Of a stretch of DNA of 64,000 nucleotides, positions 18,004-26,915 are shown in pieces. The notes beneath the pieces were generated by a model that saw nothing but the letters and a program-made list of their open reading frames with translations, was not told where the DNA came from and searched no databases. The position numbers and the translations under genes were made by a program. How positions within the stretch are numbered: the stretch's first letter is position 1; the number at the start of each line of letters is the position of its first letter. Origin of the DNA: Anaerolineales bacterium (GTDB lineage Bacteria; Chloroflexota; Anaerolineae; Anaerolineales; Villigracilaceae); assembly GCA_019187665.1 (NCBI GenBank), contig JABARH010000003.1, forward strand, positions 1-64,000, written 5' to 3'.

Positions 18004-18837
18004 TTACAACCCTCTCAAAAACTCCAGTATTAACCGATTGAATTCATCCACGTTCGATTGATGCGGGACGTGTCCACCAGGAATTTCCACCCCGCGCGCG
18101 TTGGGAATGGCGCCGACGAGCGGAGGAAAAAATTGCGGCGCGAGGGTTTGGTCGCGGTCCCCCCAGAGGACGAGAGTCGGGTGAAGCAGGCGAGGCAGGT
18201 CGGAGGTCAGGTCGCGAACGGTGTTGGGCAGGTTAAACGCGCCGGGCGCGGTGCGTTTGTAATCGAGGGCGGTTTGCAGTCGCACTGAATCAGATAGTTC
18301 CATGGTCGAGCCGCCGGTGCGGCCCAGCGCGATGTTGGTGATATTAACAATCCAGTGGAAGAGCCAGCCGGGCGTGCGTTGCACCATGAGGGCGTTAAGG
18401 GTCGGACGGCGATAGGTACGGCGAAGCAGGAGCGGGAGTTGATCGAGGCGATAAAATGGATTGATCAGCGCCAGTGCGCGGACACGCTGAGGCTGGCGCA
18501 GGGCATAACGCAGGGAGAGGTATCCGCCAAGCGAATGGCCGACCAGTACCGGATTTTCTTTAAGGTTCAGCGAGTCGATCCACGCCTCAAGATGCTTGAG
18601 CGCCCACTTCGTTTTGTAGGAACGCGAATCGGGCTTGGGGCTGTCGCCGTGACCGAGCAGATCGAGGGCGTAGCCATGAAAATGATTCGAGGCGAGCGCG
18701 GGCAGAAACTCATCCCAGTCGTGGAGTGAGGCGGCGAGTCCGTGAATGCAAATGACCGGGTGTCCGCTCCCCTGCTCGACATAATTCACCTGCGAAGGAA
18801 TCTCGAACAATTTACCCCTCAGCCTGGTATTTCTCAT
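18004..18837 (-). CDS. Alpha/beta-hydrolase
   Basis: A 277-residue alpha/beta-hydrolase. It has an oxyanion HGLAASLHDWDEFLP segment, the nucleophile elbow GHSLGGYLSLRYA, LWGDRDQTL with the acidic residue, and a late histidine in GGHVPHQSN. The catalytic Ser-Asp-His set looks complete, so it is an esterase, lipase or related enzyme; the substrate is unknown. The start at MRNTRLRGKLFEIP (18837) is preferred, and it overlaps the end of the upstream ligase fusion gene by 26 bp. The two genes are therefore probably translated together. Confidence 0.85.
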   Translation of the reverse strand: MRNTRLRGKLFEIPSQVNYVEQGSGHPVICIHGLAASLHDWDEFLPALASNHFHGYALDLLGHGDSPKPDSRSYKTKWALKHLEAWIDSLNLKENPVLVGHSLGGYLSLRYALRQPQRVRALALINPFYRLDQLPLLLRRTYRRPTLNALMVQRTPGWLFHWIVNITNIALGRTGGSTMELSDSVRLQTALDYKRTAPGAFNLPNTVRDLTSDLPRLLHPTLVLWGDRDQTLAPQFFPPLVGAIPNARGVEIPGGHVPHQSNVDEFNRLILEFLRGL

Positions 18838-21307
18838 ATCGTTTTGCCAACTCTCTACGGAGAACTTTGCCGATGAATGTGCGCGGAAAATCATCTACGA
18901 AGATAACAAAGCGCGGGACAAGGTATGGAGGCAGTCTGCGCTTGCAATACGCGATCACAGATTCCGGTGTGGGGCGTTCGCGCCCGGCGATGACAAACGC
19001 AAACGGACGCCCGGCAATGGGAACGACAGCCGCTTCTTTCAACTGGGGAATTTCGTACAACACCTCTTCGATATCGCGTGGAAAAGCGGGTTTGTCCGGC
19101 TTGCCCGCGTACCACATATCCGCCTTGCGGGCGATAATGCGGATGTAGCCGTCTTCATCGGCTTGCGCCACATCGCCGGTCAACAACCAGCCATCCGGGG
19201 TGATCGCATCGCGGGTGGCTTCAGGATTCTTCCAGTACCCCAGCATCACCTGTGGACCACGCACTGCCAGTTCGCCGATCTGTCCCGGCTTGACTGGCCT
19301 GCCGTGCCTGGCAAGATCGAAGATGGCCGCCTCTGTGGATGGGACAGGGATACCGATGCTGCCGACTTTGCGCGTCCCGCCCAGGGGGTTGGCGTGTGTG
19401 ATCGGCCCGGCCTCTGTCAGGCCGTACCCTTCGACGAGTTTGCCTTTGGTTAATTTTTCGAAGGCTTCCTGCACCTCGACCGGCAGCGAGGCGGACCCGC
19501 TGATACAGGCCTTGATGGAAGAGATGCCAAATTTGCGCGCGCCGCGAAAGTTGTTGATCGCCACATACATGTTCGGCACGCCGGAGAAGATCGTCGGGCG
19601 GTGTTTTTTGATGGACTTCAAAATGTCGTTGATCTCGAAGCGCGGCTTGAGAACAAGTGAGGCGCCCAGCGATATTGGGACATTCAACGACGCGGTGAGT
19701 CCGTAGCTGTGCGAAAAGGGGATCACGCACAGGAAGCGCTCGCGGCCTTCAATTGCGGCCGGCATCCAGTGACGCGTCTGCAGGGCATTGGCGATGAGGT
19801 TGCGGTGCGAGAGCATGACGCCCTTCGAGGAGCCGGTCGTACCGCCGGTGTATTGGATCACGGCCAGGTTCTCCGGCGCGACTTCGACCGTGGAGGGGGA
19901 ATGCCAGTCGGCGGCGCGCAGGATATGACGCCAGCGGAGCGCGCCCGGCACGGTCAGGCCGCGATTGCGCCAGCGCGAGATCATCTTCTTGAAGAAGGGC
20001 AGGTGGTCGCCGGGGTCCGTGAGGATGATGTGCGGGATGTCGGTCGCGTTTTGAATTTGCTTCGCCAGCCCCGCCGAGAGATTCAATGCGACCAGCACGC
20101 TCACGTCGGCGTCTTTAATTTGACGCACGAGTTCTTCGGGGTCGGTCAGCGGCGGCATGAAGACAACCGTCGCGCCGGCTTTGAGCGCGCCATAAAACCC
20201 GATGACCATTTGCGGGACATTTGGCAGGAGCAGCGCGACGCGCGCGCCCTGTCCCACTCCAAGTCCGATCAGGGCATTGGAGAAGCGGTTGGCCTGATGA
20301 TTCAGTTTGCGATACGAGAGCCGCGCGCCTTCAAAGTAGATCGCGGCGCGATTGGGGAAGCGGCGCACGGCAGAACGCAGGAGGTGGTGCAACGGGATGT
20401 GCGGAATTCCAACCGTGTATGGCACGCCTTTTTCATAATGCGCCAACCAGGGACGCTCTTTGAGCAGGGCATCGCGGCCGCCGCCATTCGGGGTTCGATG
20501 CGTTTCGCCGTCTGGCTCATGGCGGTCGTCGCGCCAGGAGCGTTGGGATTCCCGTTCAAGGAATCTCTCGATGGCGCGGTTGACAGCGTCGCGCCGTTCA
20601 AGCATGACCATGTGGCCGGAGGAGCCGATATCGGATTCTTCCGCGCCGGGGATGTGCCTGGTGACCGCTTCAAAGTTAACTCGTTCGAAGACCGCGTCGC
20701 GATGGCCGCGAATGACGAGGGTGGGAACGTTCAAGGAGCGGAATTTGTCCCAGCCGGTCCACTTCGAGACGGATTCGGTATGCATGCGTTTGAGCGCGGC
20801 GGGCGGGCCGTGCAACCATTTGCGGGTGAAGAAGCCTGCCGCCCTTAAGGCAATGTTTGGCAACGACAACCCGAGCCGGAAGAGGGGGTTGAGGCGAAAC
20901 TCTCCGGCGGTGGCGATCAGAATCAGGCGTTCGACGCGTTCGGGATGGGCCAGCGCAAAGTCGGTGGCGATCGCGCCGCCGAAGGAATGTCCAGCCAGGA
21001 CGAGCGGGCTTGCGACGCGCAGAACGTCGAGGGCGGTTTCGATGTCGCGCAGGAGGGTGGGCATGTCGTATCCGGACGAGGGTTTGTCCGAGAGGCCGTG
21101 ACCGCGCAGGTCGAGGGCGACGACGCGGTTGGAGCGCGAGAGCATGCGCATCTGGTTGGTCCATTGCAGCGCCTGCCCGCCGAAACCATGAATGAAAACG
21201 AAGGCGCGCTGGGGGCGGTCCGGCGAAACGTCAATTGCGGAGAGACGCACAAGCGGGTTCGTGGAGACGCGTATTTCGTGGCGGTAGAGGTCGAGATCAA
21301 GTTCCAT
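18812..21307 (-). CDS. Alpha/beta-hydrolase fused to a FadD-like acyl-CoA ligase
   Basis: An 831-residue two-domain protein. Residues 1-250 form an alpha/beta-hydrolase (FIHGFGGQALQW, GHSFGGAIATDFAL with a serine nucleophile, GSSGHMVMLERRDA). After a charged linker, residues about 290-831 form an adenylate-forming ligase: YTGGTTGSSKGVMLSHRN, GYGLTEAGPITHAN, GWLLTGDVAQADEDGYI, and C-terminal FPRTFIGKVLRREL with the catalytic lysine. It probably activates a fatty acid as acyl-AMP/CoA and hydrolyses an ester or thioester. The OleBC beta-lactone pair also joins these folds, but OleB uses an aspartate nucleophile, so this is not OleBC. It overlaps the next hydrolase gene. Confidence 0.85.
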   Translation of the reverse strand: MELDLDLYRHEIRVSTNPLVRLSAIDVSPDRPQRAFVFIHGFGGQALQWTNQMRMLSRSNRVVALDLRGHGLSDKPSSGYDMPTLLRDIETALDVLRVASPLVLAGHSFGGAIATDFALAHPERVERLILIATAGEFRLNPLFRLGLSLPNIALRAAGFFTRKWLHGPPAALKRMHTESVSKWTGWDKFRSLNVPTLVIRGHRDAVFERVNFEAVTRHIPGAEESDIGSSGHMVMLERRDAVNRAIERFLERESQRSWRDDRHEPDGETHRTPNGGGRDALLKERPWLAHYEKGVPYTVGIPHIPLHHLLRSAVRRFPNRAAIYFEGARLSYRKLNHQANRFSNALIGLGVGQGARVALLLPNVPQMVIGFYGALKAGATVVFMPPLTDPEELVRQIKDADVSVLVALNLSAGLAKQIQNATDIPHIILTDPGDHLPFFKKMISRWRNRGLTVPGALRWRHILRAADWHSPSTVEVAPENLAVIQYTGGTTGSSKGVMLSHRNLIANALQTRHWMPAAIEGRERFLCVIPFSHSYGLTASLNVPISLGASLVLKPRFEINDILKSIKKHRPTIFSGVPNMYVAINNFRGARKFGISSIKACISGSASLPVEVQEAFEKLTKGKLVEGYGLTEAGPITHANPLGGTRKVGSIGIPVPSTEAAIFDLARHGRPVKPGQIGELAVRGPQVMLGYWKNPEATRDAITPDGWLLTGDVAQADEDGYIRIIARKADMWYAGKPDKPAFPRDIEEVLYEIPQLKEAAVVPIAGRPFAFVIAGRERPTPESVIAYCKRRLPPYLVPRFVIFVDDFPRTFIGKVLRRELAKRYEKYQAEG

Positions 21308-21408
21308 GGTTCACCGTTTTAGGAAGCCGGGCTGGGCGCAGGAGACGAAGTACTGGGAAGGGATGCGGGAGGGCGTTGGTGTTTGAGTGTAGCACAAGAT
21401 TGGAGTGC

Positions 21409-21425
21409 GCCCGATACAATCGGGC
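21409..21425. other. Short hairpin between uvrB and the ligase fusion gene
   Basis: GCCCGAT-ACA-ATCGGGC is a perfect 7-bp stem just past the uvrB stop. It has no T-run, so it is a weak terminator or an RNA-stabilising stem. Confidence 0.3.
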
Positions 21426-21441
21426 AAAGTCGGAGCCGTGA

Positions 21442-23475
21442 TTATTCTCCCGCCAGCAGTTTCAACCTCTCCCACGGTTTGAGATTCTCCTCGTCCGCGA
21501 AGACGGCTTTCAATTCGTAGAGTTCGTCGCGCAGAGCGGCGGCTTTTTCGAATTCGAGATTCTTCGCGGCTTCTTTCATCTGACTCTCCAACTCGCCGAG
21601 CAGACGTTTCATTTCATCGCGCGGCAGCGCCTCGCGTGACCTGGTCTTGTATTCGCCCTTCATCTCCGCCACCGCCTTCGACGACATTTGCTCGGTCAGG
21701 TCGTGGATCTCTTTGTGGATGCTGACGGGGACGATGCCGTGTTCCGTGTTGTATTGAACCTGTTTGGCGCGGCGGCGCGCGGTCTCGTCGAGGGCGCGCC
21801 TCATTGAGTCGGTGACGCGGTCCGCGTACATGACGACGCGCCCGTTGACGTGACGCGCGGCTCGGCCGATCGTCTGGATGAGAGCCGTGTCGGATCGCAG
21901 GAAGCCCTCCTTGTCCGCGTCGAGAATCGCCACGAGGGAAACTTCGGGCAGGTCAAGCCCTTCGCGCAGGAGGTTGATGCCGACGATCACATCGAAGACA
22001 CCCAGGCGCAAGTCGCGCAAGATGCCGACGCGTTCGAGAGTCTCCACTTCGGAATGAAGATAATGGACTTTTACGCCGAGTTCCATCAGGTATGTGGACA
22101 GGTCTTCGGCCATGCGTTTGGTGAGCGTGGTGACCAGGACGCGCTCGCCGACCTCGACGCGGGCGCGCAATTCTTTGACGAGATCGTCCACCTGGCCTTT
22201 CGTCGGGCGGACATCCACTTCGGGGTCCACCAGTCCCGTCGGGCGGATGATCTGCTCGGCAACTTGTTCGGCATGCTGCATTTCGTACGGCCCTGGCGTG
22301 GCGGAGGTGTAAATCGTGCAGCCCATCACCTGCTCGAATTCGTCAAATTTAAGCGGGCGGTTGTCGAGCGCGCTCGGCAGGCGGAAGCCGTATTCGACGA
22401 GGGTCTCCTTGCGCGAGCGGTCGCCGTTGTACATGCCGCGGATCTGCGGGATGCTCATGTGCGACTCGTCAATGACGAGCAGGTAATCGCTGGGCAGGAA
22501 ATCAATCAATGTCCACGGGTGCGTGCCAGCCTCGCGCTGGTCGAGATGCCGCGAGTAATTTTCGATGCCCGAACAGTAGCCGACCTCCTTTAGCATTTCC
22601 AGATCGTAGCGGGCGCGTTGTTCGAGTCGCTGGGCTTCGAGCAGTTTGCCCTGCTCTTTGAAAAGTGCCAGGCGTTCTTCCAATTCTTTTTCAATGTCGG
22701 CGATGGCATCCTTCATTTTGTCGGCGGCGGTGAGGTATTGTTTGGCGGGATAGATCGAGATTTCCTGCGGTTCGTCGAAGACCTCGCCTGTCAGCGGGCT
22801 GAACTGCATGATGCGTTCGACCTCGTCGCCGAAGAAGGTGACGCGATAGGCGCGTTTATCTTCGTAGGCAGGCATGACCTCCAGCGTGTCGCCGCGCACG
22901 CGGAAGTTGCCGCTTTTCAATTCAATATCGTTGCGCTGGTACTGACTCTCGATCAGCTGACGCAGCAACGCGTTGCGCCGATAGAGCGCGCCCAGCTGGA
23001 GTGTCACCGTGCCTTTGCCGAACTCTTCGGGCGAGCCGAGGCCGTAGATGCACGAGACCGAGGCCACGATGATCACGTCTCGGCGCGAGATCAGGCTGGT
23101 GGTGGCCGCCAGCCGCAGGCGTTCGATCTCTTCGTTGATCTGCGTTTCTTTTTCGATATAGAGATCGTGACGCGGGACGTAGGCTTCGGGCTGGTAATAA
23201 TCGTAGTACGAGACGAAGTATTCCACCGCGTTTTCAGGGAAGAATTCCTTAAACTCGGCGTAGAGCTGCGCGGCGAGAGTCTTGTTGTGCGCCATGATGA
23301 GCGCGGGTTTTTGCAATTGCTGGATGACGCTCGCGATGGAAAAAGTTTTTCCGGTGCCAGTGGCCCCGAGCAGGACCTGATGCCGTAAGCCTTGCTGCAC
23401 GCCGTCTACAAGTTTTTGAATCGCTTCGGGCTGGTCGCCCATGGGGATGAAGGGAGCGGTGAGTTTGAAATCCAT
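21442..23475 (-). CDS. uvrB: Excinuclease ABC subunit B
   Basis: A 677-residue protein of normal UvrB length. It has the Walker [11 protein letters not shown], the beta-hairpin region [18 protein letters not shown], the [17 protein letters not shown] segment, helicase motifs [23 protein letters not shown] and [12 protein letters not shown], and a C-terminal UvrC-binding UVR motif near residues 625-660. It loads UvrC at damage in nucleotide excision repair. It stands alone on the minus strand, with a LexA box about 20 bp before its ATG, so SOS induction is likely. Confidence 0.97.
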   Translation of the reverse strand: MDFKLTAPFIPMGDQPEAIQKLVDGVQQGLRHQVLLGATGTGKTFSIASVIQQLQKPALIMAHNKTLAAQLYAEFKEFFPENAVEYFVSYYDYYQPEAYVPRHDLYIEKETQINEEIERLRLAATTSLISRRDVIIVASVSCIYGLGSPEEFGKGTVTLQLGALYRRNALLRQLIESQYQRNDIELKSGNFRVRGDTLEVMPAYEDKRAYRVTFFGDEVERIMQFSPLTGEVFDEPQEISIYPAKQYLTAADKMKDAIADIEKELEERLALFKEQGKLLEAQRLEQRARYDLEMLKEVGYCSGIENYSRHLDQREAGTHPWTLIDFLPSDYLLVIDESHMSIPQIRGMYNGDRSRKETLVEYGFRLPSALDNRPLKFDEFEQVMGCTIYTSATPGPYEMQHAEQVAEQIIRPTGLVDPEVDVRPTKGQVDDLVKELRARVEVGERVLVTTLTKRMAEDLSTYLMELGVKVHYLHSEVETLERVGILRDLRLGVFDVIVGINLLREGLDLPEVSLVAILDADKEGFLRSDTALIQTIGRAARHVNGRVVMYADRVTDSMRRALDETARRRAKQVQYNTEHGIVPVSIHKEIHDLTEQMSSKAVAEMKGEYKTRSREALPRDEMKRLLGELESQMKEAAKNLEFEKAAALRDELYELKAVFADEENLKPWERLKLLAGE

Positions 23476-23494
23476 TTTGGTCTCGCTTGAACGG

Positions 23495-23506
23495 GAACGT
23501 ACGTTC
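23495..23506 (-). promoter_or_regulatory. LexA (SOS) box of uvrB
   Basis: GAACGTACGTTC is a perfect 12-bp palindrome that fits the Gram-positive LexA consensus GAACRNRYGTTC. It lies 20 bp upstream of the uvrB start and just downstream of a GATAAAAT -10-like sequence, where bound LexA would block the promoter. Confidence 0.75.
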
Positions 23507-23520
23507 TATTTTATCACGAG

Positions 23521-23554
23521 AAAAAACCAGGCTTCTTTGAGAACCTGGTTTTTT
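23521..23554 (-). terminator. Terminator of the lipoprotein gene
   Basis: AAAAACCAGG and CCTGGTTTTTT form an A/T-flanked stem with an inner TTC/GAA extension. It can act on both strands and separates the lipoprotein gene from uvrB, which lies downstream on the same strand. Confidence 0.75.
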
Positions 23555-23647
23555 ATTGCGTGGCGTCGAAAGTCTCCTCCTCGCAAAACGGGTTTTTAGG
23601 GAGGCCGCTGAAGGTTTGCGCTGGAGCGCGAGAGTGGAAAACGAGGG

Positions 23648-24673
23648 CTATGGATATGGATTCGACGGAAAGGTTCCATCTGGCGCATACCAGTCCATGA
23701 GATTGACATCGTTATGCAGCACAACCATCGAGGAAACCTGCACGGCGATCAGTGAGTGGTCGGTGCAGGCCGCTGTCAACCCGCAGACGACAGCCTGAGT
23801 GTAGCCGCCGGCCAATCCACCACCCAGCACATACGCCACCACATAATATTTTCCGGGCGGCAGCGACATGGAATACGCATTCTCGTTCGGTCCGGTTGTG
23901 ATGGAGTAGTATTCATTAAAGTCGCCGACTCGAAACGCGACAATTCGCATCGGAGGAATCCCGCTCGAGGGATAACCGACCTGGCCTGCAATTCCTCCGT
24001 TTCCTGTCAACGCGGGCGGGCCGTCTGCGGTCGCGGTGGACAGGATGGCGCTCGCGTCCGGCATGGGCGGGAAACTACCTTCGGGCGCGTACCAGTCGGC
24101 AGGGTCCACATTGGGCGTGTCTTGCCCGGCCTTCACTTCCACTTCGATCAGCGAATGATCGGCGCAGCTGGCCAGCAGGCCGCACGGAACCATCTGCGAA
24201 TATCCGCCCGCCAGCGCGCCATCCAGCGTATACGCGACCACGCGATACAGGCCAGGCGCGAGCCCTGTGATCTGGTAGGCGCTTTGATTCTGCAGCGTGT
24301 CCACGTAGCGGTAATACTCGCCGTCCACGCGAAAGGCGATCACGCGCAGGGGCGGAAGAAAACTCGAAGGGTAGGATAACTTCCCGCTGATCGAACCAGG
24401 CGCGGGCGTGGCAGTGACCGTCGGCGCGGGGGTCACCGTCGCGGCCTGCGAATCCGCATCGGGCATCGCGGAAGACGGCGCGTTGGCGGTCATGGCCGAG
24501 AAGGTCTGAGCGACAACCGTCTCCACGTTGGGCGTGTACGTTACAGGCACAAAGGTCACCTGCGCCAGCGCGGTTTTTTCGGCGGCGGAAAGAATTTCGT
24601 CAATCTGTTCCTGCGAGGGAATGCAGGCCGACAATAGTAAAAAGATCAACCCGACAAGCAATAGTTTTTTCAT
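23648..24673 (-). CDS. Lipoprotein with a duplicated domain
   Basis: A 341-residue secreted lipoprotein. Residues 1-20 form a signal peptide with the lipobox LLSAC (Cys17), so it is anchored in the membrane. After a Thr/Pro-rich linker come two copies of a domain of about 100 residues (roughly 93-205 and 225-341). Both contain YPSS, PP-R-AFRV, CGL-ACxDHSLI and DWYAPxGxFP. Paired cysteines in each copy suggest a disulfide. Function is unknown; the domain resembles carbohydrate-binding or carboxypeptidase-regulatory-like beta sandwiches only in general shape. It is divergent from the GT-C-like gene. Confidence 0.75.
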   Translation of the reverse strand: MKKLLLVGLIFLLLSACIPSQEQIDEILSAAEKTALAQVTFVPVTYTPNVETVVAQTFSAMTANAPSSAMPDADSQAATVTPAPTVTATPAPGSISGKLSYPSSFLPPLRVIAFRVDGEYYRYVDTLQNQSAYQITGLAPGLYRVVAYTLDGALAGGYSQMVPCGLLASCADHSLIEVEVKAGQDTPNVDPADWYAPEGSFPPMPDASAILSTATADGPPALTGNGGIAGQVGYPSSGIPPMRIVAFRVGDFNEYYSITTGPNENAYSMSLPPGKYYVVAYVLGGGLAGGYTQAVVCGLTAACTDHSLIAVQVSSMVVLHNDVNLMDWYAPDGTFPSNPYP

Positions 24674-24778
24674 GGTCCTTCCTCAAGTAGGCCGCTTGCA
24701 AAAGCGCGTTAGAGAGAGTACGCTGCATTGCAGAGGGCGCTCGCTAACCCGCGCCAAACTTTCATTATAGCCGCATAG

Positions 24779-24784
24779 TATAAT
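24779..24784 (+). promoter_or_regulatory. -10 box of the GT-C-like gene (leaderless)
   Basis: TATAAT lies 7 nt before the ATG at 24792, with no ribosome-binding site. The upstream gap (24700-24760) also holds an imperfect inverted repeat with GCGCGTTAG ends. Confidence 0.5.
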
Positions 24785-24791
24785 CATTTTC

Positions 24792-26915
24792 ATGTTTAAA
24801 TTTTTTGCGCGGCGCGATCCACGCGCGGCGCTCATCGCCGCGGGAGTCCTTGCTTTCGGCCTGCTGATTCCCGCGCTTGGATTTTTTCAAGACGACTGGC
24901 ATTTCATCCATTACGGAAGCGCGGCGGGCGGGCGCGGGATGCTGGAATTCCTGACGATGGACGGGCGTCCAACTGCGGCCTGGGTCTACGCGACGCTCTA
25001 CCCGCTGTTGGGATTCGCTCCCCTGCCCTGGCAGGTTCTTTCGTTAACATTGAGACTGATCGCTGTCCTGCTGTTCTTTTCCACGCTAACGGCGCTCTTC
25101 CCAAATCGGACGCGCGCGAATCGGCTGGCCTCGTTTTTCTTTTTGCTGTATCCCATCTTCACGCTTCAACCGCAGGCTGTCGTTTACACGGAACATTGGA
25201 TCTCGTTCGCGCTGTACTTCGCGTCCCTGCTGTTTATGTTGCGCGCGCTGAGGGAGCCAAAACGCTGGCTGCTGTTTAGCGCGCTGGCGATCCTCGCGGA
25301 GACGATCCACCTTTTCACCGTCGAATATTTTGTCGGGCTGGAGTTGTTACGGCCGTTGATTATCTGGCTGGCTGTCAAACCGACAGGAGGGAGAGAAATT
25401 TACGCGGGCAACGAGCAAGGAGCGAAACAAGGCCGCAATCCAGACAGCCTTCAAAAAAATGATGGCGCCTCCAATTCTGGCTACGCGCAGATTACCAGGC
25501 GCGTCGCTCTGGCCTGGTTCCCCTATCTCCTTGTCCTGCTCCTCTTTCTCTACTGGCGCGTGGACTTTCTCGGCTCGCTTGGTCTGCGTAACAATCCCGC
25601 CGACGCGCTCACCCTGCAATCCATCCTTTCCGCCCTCCAGAATCTCCCCGCAGACCTCGCCCTCCTGCTCGCCGCTTCCTGGTCCAAACTTGTTGATCCA
25701 TCCGCCTTCGAATTGAACCGCGCGCGCAATTTTGTTGTACTTGGAATCACCTTTTCCTCTGCCATCCTCGCCTACATCTACACAAGTACACAAGTAGACA
25801 CGTACATAGGTACACTAAAGAACACTCGTCACTTATCCCCCACGTCGCAATTCCTAATTCCTAACTCCTACCCCCTATCTGGCATTCTCTCCCTTCTACT
25901 TGGCCTCGCGCCCGCTTATGCCGCTAACTTCATCATCCATCTCAAACTCGAGCCGTGGAACGGACGCTTCGCCCTCGCCGCCCTGCCTGGCGCGGGGATG
26001 CTGGCCGCGCTCGCCTTCGAATCCCTCTTCACGTCCGAGAAGACGCGGCGCGTGATGTTCGCGATCCTGATCGGTCTGCTGATCGGTCATCACAACCGCG
26101 TCGCGTTTGATTTCAAGAACGCGTGGGAGAAACAGGTCACACTCTACGAGCAGTTGAGCTGGCGCGCGCCTTACATCGAGCCTGGGACGGCCGTCATCAC
26201 CGACCAGGAGATCCTCGGCTACATGGGTGATTACCCGACAAGTTTCGCCCTGCAGACCATCTACGATACGAAGTCGCTGCGCCCCAGCCCATATTGGTTC
26301 TTCGCCATCTCGGAGAATCTCAACACGGACGCGGCCTCGCTTGCAGAGGGCGTGGAATTGACCGCGAAAAAATACGCGTCTACATTCACGGCAGACAGCC
26401 GCGACAGCCTGATTATCGTCTTCGAGCCTGAGAAGAATCAATGCCTGTGGATTCTGCGCCCCGAAGACGCGGCTTATCGCGGCCTGCCCGATGCGGTCAA
26501 ACGGGCCGCGCTGGTTTCCAATTTAAGTCGCATTCAAGATAAGCACGAAACCGACCGAGCGCTGTACCGCGCCATTGTTCCTGAAAACCCCGCCTCGTGG
26601 TGCTTTCATTATCAGCGCGCGGATCTGGCGCGGCAGATTGGCGACTGGGAGCAGGTTGTCTTCTTCTGGGAACTGGCCGAACGCGGCGGGTACGCGCCTG
26701 GTCACGGATTCGAATATATCCCCTTCATTCAAGGCTATGCCCACATGGGAAATTGGAGGCAGGCGCTCGCGCTAACCAGGCAGTCCAACCGCGTCAGCGC
26801 GAATATGAAAACGATTTTGTGTCCCGTGTGGCAGGGATTGAAGATGGAAACCCCGCCGTCCGCGGAACGGGATTCTGCCTCCGCCGATGCGGATGAAATT
26901 CTGGGGTGTCAATAA
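24792..26915 (+). CDS. GT-C-like polytopic membrane protein
   Basis: A 707-residue protein with about ten hydrophobic helices up to residue 440 and a soluble C-terminal region. The first loop has FFQDDWHFIHYG, an Asp-Asp-Trp placement like the catalytic loop of GT-C lipid-linked-sugar transferases. It may transfer sugars from lipid carriers, but this is tentative. Residues about 332-342 and 352-362 are encoded by an 8-bp and a 7-bp repeat array (25785-25816 and 25846-25876), which seem to have entered a loop without breaking the frame. The last bases overlap the end of mfd on the other strand by 7 bp. Confidence 0.6.
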   Translation: MFKFFARRDPRAALIAAGVLAFGLLIPALGFFQDDWHFIHYGSAAGGRGMLEFLTMDGRPTAAWVYATLYPLLGFAPLPWQVLSLTLRLIAVLLFFSTLTALFPNRTRANRLASFFFLLYPIFTLQPQAVVYTEHWISFALYFASLLFMLRALREPKRWLLFSALAILAETIHLFTVEYFVGLELLRPLIIWLAVKPTGGREIYAGNEQGAKQGRNPDSLQKNDGASNSGYAQITRRVALAWFPYLLVLLLFLYWRVDFLGSLGLRNNPADALTLQSILSALQNLPADLALLLAASWSKLVDPSAFELNRARNFVVLGITFSSAILAYIYTSTQVDTYIGTLKNTRHLSPTSQFLIPNSYPLSGILSLLLGLAPAYAANFIIHLKLEPWNGRFALAALPGAGMLAALAFESLFTSEKTRRVMFAILIGLLIGHHNRVAFDFKNAWEKQVTLYEQLSWRAPYIEPGTAVITDQEILGYMGDYPTSFALQTIYDTKSLRPSPYWFFAISENLNTDAASLAEGVELTAKKYASTFTADSRDSLIIVFEPEKNQCLWILRPEDAAYRGLPDAVKRAALVSNLSRIQDKHETDRALYRAIVPENPASWCFHYQRADLARQIGDWEQVVFFWELAERGGYAPGHGFEYIPFIQGYAHMGNWRQALALTRQSNRVSANMKTILCPVWQGLKMETPPSAERDSASADADEILGCQ
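25785..25816. repeat. 8-bp repeat array inside the GT-C-like gene
   Basis: Four units of the form ACACAAGT/AGACACGT/ACATAGGT, the reverse complement of the ACCTGTGT family found at 31207, 37950 and 44480. It encodes the peptide STQVDTYIGT in frame. Confidence 0.65.
25846..25876. repeat. 7-bp repeat array inside the GT-C-like gene
   Basis: Four tandem units ATTCCTA, ATTCCTA, ACTCCTA, CCCCCTA. It is in frame and follows the 8-bp array after 30 bp. Confidence 0.6.

Noticed and set aside
19709..20848. A 379-codon plus-strand ORF
   Set aside because: It is antisense to the hydrolase-ligase fusion, whose motifs are complete.
18812..21307. OleBC of the olefin pathway
   Set aside because: The hydrolase has a GHSFGG serine elbow, not the aspartate nucleophile of OleB, and no OleA or OleD lies nearby.
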